Positions 35,922 to 43,711 of a stretch of 64,000 nucleotides of DNA are shown here, piece after piece (positions within the stretch are counted from its first letter, which is position 1; each line of letters begins with the position of its first letter). Origin of the DNA: Bdellovibrionales bacterium (lineage in GTDB: Bacteria; Bdellovibrionota; UBA2428). The notes under the pieces were generated by a model. That model did no database searches. It was not told where the DNA came from and worked only from the letters and a program-made list of their open reading frames with translations. The DNA lies in contig JAFEAR010000094.1 in the NCBI GenBank assembly GCA_018266335.1, forward strand, positions 1 to 64,000, given 5' to 3'. Both the position numbers and the translations under genes were made by a program.

Positions 35922-36038
35922 ACTGCTGTAGTCTGACCGCTGCGATTTCGTTTGCACAGCCGCCAACCCAGCACTTTTTTAAATTGCCACGGCGCGCCGT
36001 AATAGCCTATAGCGAGAGGCGGGGACGGTAAAAGAGGT

Positions 36039-36467
36039 ATGAATATGAACATGAAATCACTTCTCACTGGTCTTGTGGCTGCTTGCAGCCTGAGTGCTTT
36101 CGCGGGTGAGCTCGACCTCCCCAATGGCGAAGCACTCCCTACCGGCATCATGGTTCGCACCGATGCTAACGGTAACCGCGAAGTCTTCCAAACGAAGATG
36201 AGCGACGCCGTTAAGACCGACGCGCAAGCAGTTGCTGCGATCGAAGGCTTTGCTAAAGACAGCAACAAACTCGACGTTGCTACCGGCAGCAATGAACTCG
36301 ACAACTCCAGCACCGCTGCATGGTACTGGTGGCCGACCTACGGCTACGGATACGGCTACTACGGTTACAACTATTACGGTTATAACTACTTCTACCAGCC
36401 CTGCTACAGCTACTACTACGGCGGCTTCAACTACGCTTACTACTACTACAACCGCTGGTGGTTCTAA
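36039..36467 (+). CDS. Secreted tyrosine-rich protein
   Basis: 142 residues. A signal peptide (to about 22, SAFA-GE) is followed by a short ordered region (LDLPNGEALPTGIMVRTDANGNREVF). The C-terminal 49 residues (from AWYWW) are 21 Tyr, with Gly, Asn and Trp in GY/YY/NY steps and one Cys, ending NRWWF. Such Tyr/Gly tails occur in surface or matrix proteins that self-associate or crosslink. Its own rho-independent terminator follows, which suggests a strongly expressed single gene. Function unknown. Confidence 0.75.
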   Translation: MNMNMKSLLTGLVAACSLSAFAGELDLPNGEALPTGIMVRTDANGNREVFQTKMSDAVKTDAQAVAAIEGFAKDSNKLDVATGSNELDNSSTAAWYWWPTYGYGYGYYGYNYYGYNYFYQPCYSYYYGGFNYAYYYYNRWWF

Positions 36468-36499
36468 GCGCTTAGTCGCTTACTGTTCTCTGTCCTAAT

Positions 36500-36530
36500 G
36501 CCCGGGGCGACAATCGCTCCGGGCTTTTTT
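36500..36530 (+). terminator. Rho-independent terminator after the tyrosine-rich gene
   Basis: A 10-bp stem (GCCCGGGGCG with CGCTCCGGGC, one G-U pair) around the loop ACAAT is followed directly by TTTTTT. It lies 33 bp after the stop and 23 bp before the next gene start, separating the two transcripts. Confidence 0.9.
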
Positions 36531-36552
36531 GTGCCCGAAACAAGGAGACCTT

Positions 36553-37866
36553 ATGAAACTTTCTCTCTCCCTTGTTGCCGCTGTTTTTGCTGCCGCGCTT
36601 TCGACCACGTCCTTCGCCCAAACCCGACTGAGCAATCGCGATGCGATTATTCAGCAGTTAGGTTTGTCGGCCTACAATGAGTCGCCCACGCTGGGCCTCA
36701 CTAAAGTGGCGGTCCTGGACAACGGTTTTGCGGGTTTCGATCCCAACGCCAATCTTCTTCCCTCCACCACTAAACTCGTTAGCTTTCCCGCTCCTCTGCC
36801 CGGCTTTGCCCTCGATGGTCACGGCCTTGGTATGGCCCAAATCGCTTGGGGCGTGGCAGGCGAATACTCAGCGGGTCCCGAATTTCACCTTGTTAATGCT
36901 CGCGGCTACCGCAACCTGAAGGCCGCGGTGGACTACGTGCTCCAAAACAAAATCCCCATCGTGCTCTACGCTCAAACTTGGGAATGGGGCGGCAACTTCG
37001 ACGGCCAAGGATTTATTAACCAGGCCATAAACCAGGCCGCCACCCAGGGCGTAATTTGGATTAACGCCGCCGGCAACGTGGGCGGTTCCGTTTACAACGG
37101 CCACGTATCGGTAGACGCCACCACGGGCATGCTGAACCTTCCCGGCCCCACCAACACGCTACGCTTCACCAACAAGCAAGACGCGAATGCCGTGTCGGTA
37201 ACGCTCGCGTGGTCGGACTTCACAAACAGTGAACTCGACAACACAAAAAAAGACCTCGACATTTTTCTTTACGATGAGCGTGGCAACCAGATTCCCACGA
37301 CGAACAAAATTCAGAAGGGCGAAGCCCCCGTCGATACCGATCCTAACGACCAACGCTCGTCCTACGCTCGCGAACAGTTCACCGCAATGCTCAACCGGGG
37401 CGACTACACGATGCGCATTCAGGACAAATCGCACAACTTTGTGAGCGACGACCGCATTCGCGTGATCATTGAAACGCAACAACCCGGCACCGTCGACTTC
37501 ACGGACAAAACTTCGGACGGCGAAATTGGCGTGGCAGCAGACAATCCCAATGTCATCACGGTGGGTGATTGCAGCGAAAATTCGGCGGTAGGCCCCACTA
37601 TGGATGGCCGAATGAAGCCCGACGTCGTGATTCAATCTTCCGAAGTAAAATTCACCGACGGCAAACGCACCGAGGGCAGCTCGAACGCCTCGGCCATGTT
37701 CGCCGGCGTGGTGGCCACCCTCATGGCCAACGAAGCGTCCTTCGATAAAACTGACCTTCAGCGCTACCTGAATGGCCTTAAAAACAATCCGTGGGGACAA
37801 CGCTGCGGCAAGGCGCCCGTTTGGCGGACACCCTCACCCTCGGAGCTCATTCAGATCACGCAGTGA
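36553..37866 (+). CDS. Exported S8-family subtilase with inserted beta-sandwich domain
   Basis: 437 residues from the ATG at 36553 with AAGGAG before it. Signal peptide ends SFA-QT. Catalytic positions are Asp56 (AVLDNGFAGFD), His90 (DGHGLGMAQIA), oxyanion Asn175 (NAAGNVGG) and Ser377 (EGSSNASAMFAG). Between Asn and Ser lies a beta-rich segment, about 205-310 (AVSVTLAWSDF, KKDLDIFLYDERGNQI, GDYTMRIQDKS), resembling the jelly-roll domain that KP-43-type proteases carry at their C-terminus. The Ser motif GSSNASA departs from GTSMAxP. It may be active or a pseudo-protease. Confidence 0.8.
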   Translation: MKLSLSLVAAVFAAALSTTSFAQTRLSNRDAIIQQLGLSAYNESPTLGLTKVAVLDNGFAGFDPNANLLPSTTKLVSFPAPLPGFALDGHGLGMAQIAWGVAGEYSAGPEFHLVNARGYRNLKAAVDYVLQNKIPIVLYAQTWEWGGNFDGQGFINQAINQAATQGVIWINAAGNVGGSVYNGHVSVDATTGMLNLPGPTNTLRFTNKQDANAVSVTLAWSDFTNSELDNTKKDLDIFLYDERGNQIPTTNKIQKGEAPVDTDPNDQRSSYAREQFTAMLNRGDYTMRIQDKSHNFVSDDRIRVIIETQQPGTVDFTDKTSDGEIGVAADNPNVITVGDCSENSAVGPTMDGRMKPDVVIQSSEVKFTDGKRTEGSSNASAMFAGVVATLMANEASFDKTDLQRYLNGLKNNPWGQRCGKAPVWRTPSPSELIQITQ

Positions 37867-37898
37867 CCTCGGTCCTCGCGCCTGGTAAATCAGCCGGT

Positions 37899-38381
37899 AT
37901 GAAGTACTGGCTGATGAAATCCGAACCGGGCGATGGCGAAGGCAAATACTCCATTGCCGACATGGAATCTGACCAGCGCACGGCCTGGGTGGGCGTGCGC
38001 AACTACCAAGCGCGCAACTTCATGATGCAAGAAATGCAGGTGGGCGACTTGGCGCTTTTTTACCACAGCAACGCCGAGCCCTCGGGCGCGGTGGGCGTGA
38101 TTCGCATTTGCAAGGCGGCCCACCCGGACGCCACTGCCCTCGATAAAAAGAGCAAATATTTTGAGCCCAAAGCCAGTGCGAGCAATCCCATCTGGCATTG
38201 CGTAGACGTGGAATTTGTAGAGGCCTTTAAGGCCGTTGTGCCGCTGCACGAAATTCGCGAGAACAAGCGACTAGCAAAAATGGAATTGCTTAAGAAAGGC
38301 TCGCGCCTCTCGATTCAGCCGGTCACCGCACCCGAATTCAACGAAATCTGCCGAATGGCCGGCGCCCGCACCAAAGCGTAA
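37899..38381 (+). CDS. EVE-domain protein
   Basis: 160 residues. The frame is open from further upstream, but the family begins at MKYWLMKSEPG. EVE segments follow: TAWVGVRNYQARNFMMQEMQVGDLALFYHSNAEPSGAVGVIRI and the C-terminal PVTAPEFNEI. The PUA-like fold in this family binds modified bases in nucleic acid; the bacterial role is not settled. Its GTAT-preceded ATG has no strong ribosome-binding site. A terminator follows the stop. Confidence 0.9.
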   Translation: MKYWLMKSEPGDGEGKYSIADMESDQRTAWVGVRNYQARNFMMQEMQVGDLALFYHSNAEPSGAVGVIRICKAAHPDATALDKKSKYFEPKASASNPIWHCVDVEFVEAFKAVVPLHEIRENKRLAKMELLKKGSRLSIQPVTAPEFNEICRMAGARTKA

Positions 38382-38391
38382 GGCGACGAGC

Positions 38392-38417
38392 GAGCGACGA
38401 AGCAGTCGCTCATTTTT
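38392..38417 (+). terminator. Rho-independent terminator after the EVE gene
   Basis: A 7-bp perfect stem (GAGCGAC with GTCGCTC) around loop GAAGCA is followed by ATTTTT, located 10 bp after the EVE-domain stop. It ends just before the convergent DksA-like gene. Confidence 0.75.
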
Positions 38418-38424
38418 GAACGCC

Positions 38425-38877
38425 CTACTCTTCGGAGCCGCCGTCGTCGGACTCGTAGGACGACGGATACGCACTGCCACCGGCGGTACGGGGACGATTC
38501 TTACGGCGTTGCTCGAGCTCGGACTGAGCTTCGATCGACAAGCGGGTCCACGGCGTAGCCATGAGGCGCTTGTAGCCAATGGGTTCTTCAGATTCTTCGC
38601 ACACACCGTAGGTGCCGTCGTCCATGCGGCGCAGAGCTTCTTGCACTTCAAACAGCAGTTGTTTTTTGCCGTCGAGCACGAGCTGAGTGCGCTGCATTTC
38701 TTCTTCGAAACTGCTCCGATCCACTTCGTCGGGGCTGTCTTTGTCGTCGTTGTCTTCTTCCGTCAACGCGGCTTCGAGCTCTTTGACCTCGATCGTCATG
38801 TTGTGAAGCTTTTCTTCTAAAGCCTTTTTGAGGGTCTTAAGCTGCGCGTCGGTAAGTCCAGAGGGGTTAAAAGCCAT
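38425..38877 (-). CDS. DksA/TraR-family protein lacking zinc-finger cysteines
   Basis: 150 residues from MAFNPSGL. The N-terminal coiled coil is followed by the tip (DSPDEVDRSSFEEE) and a C-terminal region GTYGVCEESEEPIGYKRLMATPWTRLSIEAQ that aligns with the DksA zinc finger. Only one of the four zinc Cys remains (VCEES for CxxC, then no CxxC), so zinc binding is unlikely. DksA proteins bind RNA polymerase through the secondary channel and modulate promoters with ppGpp. Zinc-independent members are known, so activity is possible. Confidence 0.85.
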   Translation of the reverse strand: MAFNPSGLTDAQLKTLKKALEEKLHNMTIEVKELEAALTEEDNDDKDSPDEVDRSSFEEEMQRTQLVLDGKKQLLFEVQEALRRMDDGTYGVCEESEEPIGYKRLMATPWTRLSIEAQSELEQRRKNRPRTAGGSAYPSSYESDDGGSEE

Positions 38878-38936
38878 GTGCGACCTCATACCCTTTCGCT
38901 AGGTGGGCTCGCAAGGCTTTCTGCCGTTAAGATTAC

Positions 38937-40067
38937 CTAATTTTTTACTAGTAGACGGCGCAAATAATCGTAGCTGTAGAGTCCCGTCTGGTGGCCATCG
39001 GACCAGTGAATCGCCAGGGCGTAGTTACCTACGGTCTGCACTTTGCTGGGATGAACATCGTCGCGAATCGACTCTTTCTTGATTTGCCGCACACCCGTGT
39101 TCTCGTCTACGCAGGCAGCGCAGGGGCAGTGAAAGCGCAGGTCCTTAAAGCTCACCACGCTTTGCTTGCCGTCGTTCCAGGTCACTTTAAACATGCGGGC
39201 CTGAGCATTGGGCTCCATGGTCACCACCACGGGCTTCTCCACGCGCCCCCCCGAGAGCATGGTGGACAGCTCGGCCGCCATGGCGCGCGCCAGATCTAGG
39301 TAGCGCTTGGCGCTTTCCGACTCCGGACGCGAAATGACGACGGGATTGCCGGCATCGCCCTCTTCCACCAAGGTAGGGTCAAAGGGAAAGGAGGCTAGCA
39401 GGGGCAAATTCAAATCCTTAGCCACTTCATTGCCGCCGCCCCTGCTGAACAGATGGCTAGCGTGTCCACAGTGCGGACAGTGGTACTCACTCATGTTTTC
39501 CACAATACCGATGACCGGCACCCGCACCTGTTGGAACATTTTTAGCCCACGCTTAGCGATGTCCGTAGCCAGGGCCTGCGGAGTCATCACCACCACCGCG
39601 CCCGACAAACGGGCCGCTTGTGCCAGCGTGATTTGAATGTCGCCCGTACCGGGAGGGAGGTCGACAATGAGGTAGTCCAGCTCGCCCCAGTCTACGTCGC
39701 CCAGGAACTGACTCACGGCCTTGGAGGCCATCGGCCCCCGCCAGACCACAGGGGCGTCACCCCCCAGCAGACCCATGCTCATGAGCTTTACCCCGTGCAC
39801 GCTGGGGGGCTGCACGCGGCCGGTTTTTTCGTCCTGACCCGGATATTCCTTGCCGCCCAGAATCTTGGGCACGGAGGGGCCGTAAATATCGGCGTCCATG
39901 AGGCCCACCTTGGCGCCTAACTTATGCAGAGCCATGGCCAGGTTTACGGCCGTGGTGGACTTACCCACCCCGCCCTTTCCGGAGCCAACGGCAATGACAT
40001 GCTTAACGCCGGCCAGGGGACTGCCAGCGGGACGATCGGGAGCGGGAACAACAACGGAACTCGACAT
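38937..40067 (-). CDS. Mrp/ApbC-type P-loop ATPase fused to DUF971 domain
   Basis: 376 residues. The P-loop SGKGGVGKSTTAVNLAMAL, the VDLPPGTGDIQITLAQ switch and the ENMSEYHCPHCG CxxC (cluster ligand) mark the Mrp/ApbC iron-sulfur carrier. From about residue 290 a DUF971 domain follows (FHCPCAACVDENTGVRQI, ALAIHWSDGHQTGLYSYDYLRRLL), with a CxxC. The N-terminal DUF59 domain common in Mrp proteins is absent. The chloroplast carrier HCF101 has DUF59-Mrp-DUF971, so this is the Mrp-DUF971 part. I start at MSSSVVV (40067); an in-frame upstream extension is unsupported. Confidence 0.9.
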   Translation of the reverse strand: MSSSVVVPAPDRPAGSPLAGVKHVIAVGSGKGGVGKSTTAVNLAMALHKLGAKVGLMDADIYGPSVPKILGGKEYPGQDEKTGRVQPPSVHGVKLMSMGLLGGDAPVVWRGPMASKAVSQFLGDVDWGELDYLIVDLPPGTGDIQITLAQAARLSGAVVVMTPQALATDIAKRGLKMFQQVRVPVIGIVENMSEYHCPHCGHASHLFSRGGGNEVAKDLNLPLLASFPFDPTLVEEGDAGNPVVISRPESESAKRYLDLARAMAAELSTMLSGGRVEKPVVVTMEPNAQARMFKVTWNDGKQSVVSFKDLRFHCPCAACVDENTGVRQIKKESIRDDVHPSKVQTVGNYALAIHWSDGHQTGLYSYDYLRRLLVKN

Positions 40068-40133
40068 GCTAATGCTGTAAATGATGGCACCGAAAACGAC
40101 AAGCGTGTATCTTAGCCGGCACAGGAGATACCC

Positions 40134-41138
40134 GTGACGCAAACCACCGTAACGCTCATCCGTGGCGACGGCATCGGCCCCGAAATCTGCGATGCTGTCG
40201 TTGAAATTCTCGCGGCCGCCAAGGCCAACATCCGTTGGGAAGAAGTCGAAGCTGGCCTAGGGGCCATTGAACGACACGGCAGCGGCATTACGGAGGCCGG
40301 CCTGGCCACGCTTGCGCGCAACAAGGTGGCCCTTAAGGGCCCCACCACCACACCCGTGGGCGGCGGACACAAGAGCATCAACGTGACCATTCGCAAGGCG
40401 CTCGATTTGTACGTGAACGTTCGGCCCATCCTCACGCTCCCCGCCGTGGAAACGCCGTTCAAGAATGTGAACATGATCATCGTGCGCGAAAACATCGAGG
40501 ACACCTACGGTGGCATCGAGCACATGCAGAGCCCGGACTTGGCGCAGGGCTTGCGCCTCATCACGCGCTCCGGCTCGATGCGCGCGCACCGTTACGCCTT
40601 TGAACTCGCACGCCGCGAGCACCGCAAAAAAGTCACCTGCGGTCACAAAGCTAATATCATGAAAATCACCGATGGCCTGTGGCTCGAGTGCTTCCGCGAA
40701 GTCGCCAAGGAGTACCCTGACATCGAAGCCAACGACATCATCGTGGACAACTGCTGCATGCAGATGGTCACCAAGCCCCAACAGTTCGACATTCTCGTGC
40801 TGCCCAATTTGTTCGGCGACATCGTGAGCGACTTGGGTGCGGGGCTGGTGGGCGGACTGGGCGTGGCGAGCGGGGCGAACATCGGCACCAACTGCGCCGT
40901 GTTCGAACCCGTGCACGGCTCCGCGCCGGACATTGCGGGCAAGGGCCTGGCAAATCCCACGGCCATTGTGTGTTCGGCCGTGTCCATGCTGCGCCACATG
41001 GGCAAGCTCGACGTAGCTAATCGTGTCGAGAACGCGCTTATGCGCGTGCTCGCGCAACCCGTTTGCCGTACGCGCGATTTGTGCGGCATGGCCTCGACCC
41101 AAGATTTCACCAAAGCCATCGTGAAGGAGCTCGCATGA
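40134..41138 (+). CDS. icd: Isocitrate dehydrogenase, catalytic core
   Basis: 334 residues. Decarboxylating beta-oxidative dehydrogenase: LIRGDGIGPEI, the substrate segment GGGHKSINVTIRKALDLYVNVRP with the Ser and Asn that contact isocitrate, IVRENIEDTYGGIEH, the metal/active-site segment LPNLFGDIVSDLGAGLVGGLG and the cofactor region VHGSAPDIAGKGLANPTA. The SINV segment favours isocitrate over isopropylmalate. The size lacks the C-terminal extension typical of Rickettsia and T. thermophilus enzymes; that extension is the next gene. Confidence 0.9.
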   Translation: MTQTTVTLIRGDGIGPEICDAVVEILAAAKANIRWEEVEAGLGAIERHGSGITEAGLATLARNKVALKGPTTTPVGGGHKSINVTIRKALDLYVNVRPILTLPAVETPFKNVNMIIVRENIEDTYGGIEHMQSPDLAQGLRLITRSGSMRAHRYAFELARREHRKKVTCGHKANIMKITDGLWLECFREVAKEYPDIEANDIIVDNCCMQMVTKPQQFDILVLPNLFGDIVSDLGAGLVGGLGVASGANIGTNCAVFEPVHGSAPDIAGKGLANPTAIVCSAVSMLRHMGKLDVANRVENALMRVLAQPVCRTRDLCGMASTQDFTKAIVKELA

Positions 41139-41455
41139 ACGACTCTTCGTTTCGCCTGGTAGGCGCCGACGTTTTTATTCGCCACACGGGTTTGCCGGTG
41201 GCCCTGGCCAAAGTTGAAGTGAGCGGTTTTGAACTGAAGATCATGTCCAACCGCGGCACCAAAGTGTGGCCCGGTACCTTGCCCAACATTCACCTGACCG
41301 ACGTGTTTCGCTGCCGCTTTATGGCCAAGAGCCAGCCCATCGACGTGCTGTCCCTGCTGGGCAAAATCGAAAAGGCCGGCTTCGAGTGGGTGCACGTGGA
41401 AAAACTCCACGAACTGAACGGCAAACCCGGCTTCAGTCTGGCGCAGGGCGAGTAG
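41135..41455 (+). CDS. Isocitrate dehydrogenase C-terminal-type domain as separate gene
   Basis: 106 residues from an ATG that overlaps the icd stop (ATGA). The sequence GADVFIRHTGLPVALAKVEV, LKIMSNRGTKVWPGTLPN, DVFRCRFMAK and WVHVEKLHELNGKPGFSLAQGE resembles the extra C-terminal domain of Rickettsia-type isocitrate dehydrogenases. So the enzyme is probably encoded as two polypeptides that assemble. This assignment is from memory of that domain's pattern, not from a search. Confidence 0.65.
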   Translation: MNDSSFRLVGADVFIRHTGLPVALAKVEVSGFELKIMSNRGTKVWPGTLPNIHLTDVFRCRFMAKSQPIDVLSLLGKIEKAGFEWVHVEKLHELNGKPGFSLAQGE

Positions 41456-41456
41456 T

Positions 41457-42287
41457 TCAGAGTTTCAAACTCACCGGCAATAAATAAGTTCCAATCTGGA
41501 TGACTTGATCAGGGTGCTTTTCATCCTGCAGCAACCCAATGAGCTCCTCGCGGAACTTGTTCATGCGGTCACGAATTTCGGGAATGCGCTTGGACGACAC
41601 CGGCACATTGAGTAGTCCGAGCGCCCGCTCTTCTTGCGCCAGTCCGGTCAATAAGCCAATCCACATGCCCATCGTCTGCTGGTGCCATTGCAACACGCGG
41701 TGAAAGCCAAAGGCATCGCCGGTGTCGATGACCGGATCGGCGGTTTCGAATTTTCCCTTACGGTGCACCACGAATCCCGACCGCACTAGGAAGGCCCAGG
41801 AATCCTCGGCCTCCGCTGGGCTCACGAGCCCCCGCAGCGCACGCGAAATCCAGGCACCATTCGGCTGGAAGCTGGGCAGGAATACCAACTCGCGAATGAC
41901 CAGGTGGTACCATTTACCGAGAATCTCGCTCTGAATTTTGGGAATCTCTTTGCTGACGAGTTTTTTGATCGCAACGTAGAGGTGTTTTTCGGCCACAGAT
42001 TTTTCTTCGGCCGAACGGGCGCGATCCTTAGCGACTAGCGCCAAGAAGTAATCGCGCGCGGGCCCGGCCAGGCCCATCGCCTTAGCCACTTTAGGTGCGG
42101 TGTCGTCCGTTAAATTACGCTCGCCCTGCATGACCAGCTGCAAATAGTTCGGACTCTTAATCCCCGCGCGCGCCGAGAACTGGCGAAACGAAAAACTTTG
42201 CCTTAAGGATTTTTTGTATTCGTAAAAATCCTTAAGGCATTTCCGGTAACACGTGTAACGAGTGACATCGAGTTCCATCACGGCCAT
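41457..42287 (-). CDS. TIGR02147-family regulator-like protein
   Basis: 276 residues. The N-terminal part has an HTH-like segment (SFRQFSARAGIKSPNYLQLVMQGERNLTDDTAPKVAKAMGL). The helical C-terminal region (WISRALRGLVSPAEAEDSWAFLVRSGFV, HQQTMGMWIGLL) is typical of the TIGR02147 family, expanded in Bdellovibrio and Fibrobacter. It starts 10 bp inside the preceding secreted-protein gene; GGAG lies 7 nt before the ATG at 42287. A second ATG at 42278 forms TGATG. It likely senses or regulates the co-operonic secreted proteins; inferred. Confidence 0.85.
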   Translation of the reverse strand: MAVMELDVTRYTCYRKCLKDFYEYKKSLRQSFSFRQFSARAGIKSPNYLQLVMQGERNLTDDTAPKVAKAMGLAGPARDYFLALVAKDRARSAEEKSVAEKHLYVAIKKLVSKEIPKIQSEILGKWYHLVIRELVFLPSFQPNGAWISRALRGLVSPAEAEDSWAFLVRSGFVVHRKGKFETADPVIDTGDAFGFHRVLQWHQQTMGMWIGLLTGLAQEERALGLLNVPVSSKRIPEIRDRMNKFREELIGLLQDEKHPDQVIQIGTYLLPVSLKL

Positions 42288-42847
42288 GCGCAGGCTCCAC
42301 TCGCCAACGTAAGCGAAGTAAGCAAGTCGCGAATACCGCGTTGCACGCGTTCGTGGTGATCGCCGTAAATCACAATGCCCTTGCCGTTGCCCCACAACGC
42401 AATACCTTGGTAACCACCCGAGCGATCTTTGGCCGATTCGGCCGTGAAGGCCTCCACACAGTTCTCGCGCATCGGAAAAGGCATCCACACCAGGTTCGAG
42501 TCGTTCATGAAGTAGTCATGAATCTCCAACCGGATAGCCGAACGTTTGTTCGGCAGACTATCCTCTGCCGGATACTCGTTGCCAAACAAACGCACGTGAA
42601 TATCCACCGGGAGCTGCTGCACCGTTGGCTGGTTAGTGGTCGGATCGTACTGCACAACCGTTTGAGGAGCAGAGCGAAGATCGGCTCGCAAATCTGTACC
42701 TGCATCCACATAGGAAAATTCGGCCGGGATATCGACTTCGAATCCGGTGGTAGGATCCAGCAATCGACCATTCCCAACCTGGGAAATAGCGAAAGTTGTC
42801 TGCCCTAGGCAAAGACAGACAACTCCGAGAAAGGCTTTCGCATTCAT
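42278..42847 (-). CDS. Secreted protein of unknown function, TIGR02147 operon
   Basis: 189 residues with a signal peptide (cut after TFA-IS). The mature part starts VGNGRLLDPTTGFEVDIPAEFSYVDAG, with YPAEDSLPNKRSAIRLEIHDYF and a C-terminal YGDHHERVQRGIRDLLTSLTLA helix. No family recognised. It overlaps the previous gene by 4 bp (ATGA) and the TIGR02147 gene by 10 bp, so the three are translationally coupled. Confidence 0.65.
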   Translation of the reverse strand: MNAKAFLGVVCLCLGQTTFAISQVGNGRLLDPTTGFEVDIPAEFSYVDAGTDLRADLRSAPQTVVQYDPTTNQPTVQQLPVDIHVRLFGNEYPAEDSLPNKRSAIRLEIHDYFMNDSNLVWMPFPMRENCVEAFTAESAKDRSGGYQGIALWGNGKGIVIYGDHHERVQRGIRDLLTSLTLASGACAWP

Positions 42848-43515
42848 GGCAAAGTTCTGCCCATGAAGGAGTCGACAATGGTCAGCGATGCCGTTACGGA
42901 ATCTTCCGTCTGCTCTTCCGACAACGTGAAGTTTTTCGTCAAGTAACTCGTTAGCTGATTCAACCCCGCATCGGGAGTAGCGGCCTGTGCCCAGTCGCTC
43001 AAACGCGTAGGAAGTGTTTTTCCGGAGATCTCCACGGGAGCAAAAGAATAAATAAATGCCTTATCGTCTTTCGCGGGCGATTGCTTGGTGCCCCAAAGAA
43101 TAATGGCACCTGTCGCCGCAATTTCTACATCTCCAACATCTTTAATTTGGGCCGTGCACTTGAAACCATTCTGTCCCCCGCTCAAAATATATCCCCCTCC
43201 GCTCGCATTGGGAGGCACGTCGCGCAAATCGTAAAAGGGCACGTCTCCCTTACTGTCGCAGATAGACTGCTGGACCGGTTCATAGGCGTCAGCGCGCTTT
43301 ACCCAGGAAATTTTGGACAGATTTCCCGACATTTGAACCATCGCCGTGGGTTTAATCTCTTGATCGGCATCCATGATTGTCGCGGAAACCGGTTCAACCG
43401 AAAGAATCTGCGAATTGGCTCCTAGGACCACGCGCTGTGCGCTCCACACCGAAGAGGCACTCAAGAGCGCCGGCAGAACCAAAGTCATTTTCACCATTTT
43501 TGTTTTCATCTTCAT
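42844..43515 (-). CDS. Secreted protein of unknown function, first gene of TIGR02147 operon
   Basis: 223 residues; a long Lys/Met-rich signal peptide ends VWS-AQ. The mature domain is beta-rich (RVVLGANSQILSVEPVSATIMDADQEIKPTAMVQMSG) with two Cys that could pair (SICDSKG, NGFKCTAQ). Family unknown. It opens the operon that ends with the TIGR02147 regulator; upstream is the 196-bp gap it shares with the divergent toxin-antitoxin pair. Purine-rich GGGATGG precedes the ATG. Confidence 0.65.
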   Translation of the reverse strand: MKMKTKMVKMTLVLPALLSASSVWSAQRVVLGANSQILSVEPVSATIMDADQEIKPTAMVQMSGNLSKISWVKRADAYEPVQQSICDSKGDVPFYDLRDVPPNASGGGYILSGGQNGFKCTAQIKDVGDVEIAATGAIILWGTKQSPAKDDKAFIYSFAPVEISGKTLPTRLSDWAQAATPDAGLNQLTSYLTKNFTLSEEQTEDSVTASLTIVDSFMGRTLP

Positions 43516-43616
43516 TCCATCCCTTTTTTAAAAAGTTAATTTTTCAGCTGCTGATAGATCCATCTTCGGGCCGGTCTGCGCAAAGCTCAAGGGCCTTGGA
43601 TACAAAACGAAGACGC

Positions 43617-43632
43617 GTTGGATACATCCAAC
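43617..43632. promoter_or_regulatory. Inverted repeat GTTGGAT-AC-ATCCAAC, possible operator
   Basis: A perfect 7-bp inverted repeat with a 2-nt centre lies in the 196-bp gap between two divergent operons. TTGGATACA occurs a second time about 24 bp to the left, so one half-site is repeated. It may serve the minus-strand secreted-protein operon. Function inferred from position only. Confidence 0.35.
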
Positions 43633-43669
43633 CATGGCACGCGCCTTGCTGGGGCGAAGGAGAAAGAAA

Positions 43670-43698
43670 TTGACATGTAAGGTTAAATACCTTACAAG
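43670..43698 (+). promoter_or_regulatory. Promoter/operator candidate of the toxin-antitoxin pair
   Basis: TTGACA (43670-43675) is followed after 17 nt by TACAAG, a weak -10 box. Between and overlapping the -10 lies TGTAAGG-TTAAATA-CCTTACA (43676-43696), a perfect 7-bp inverted repeat. An operator in this position is typical for autoregulated toxin-antitoxin operons. The AAGAGGAGA ribosome-binding site follows; the transcription start is not certain. Confidence 0.55.
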
Positions 43699-43711
43699 AG
43701 GAGAGTGAGCT

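Noticed and set aside
35922..35966. TTG start extending the DUF255 protein by 15 residues
   Set aside because: No family match in the extra residues and no ribosome-binding site.
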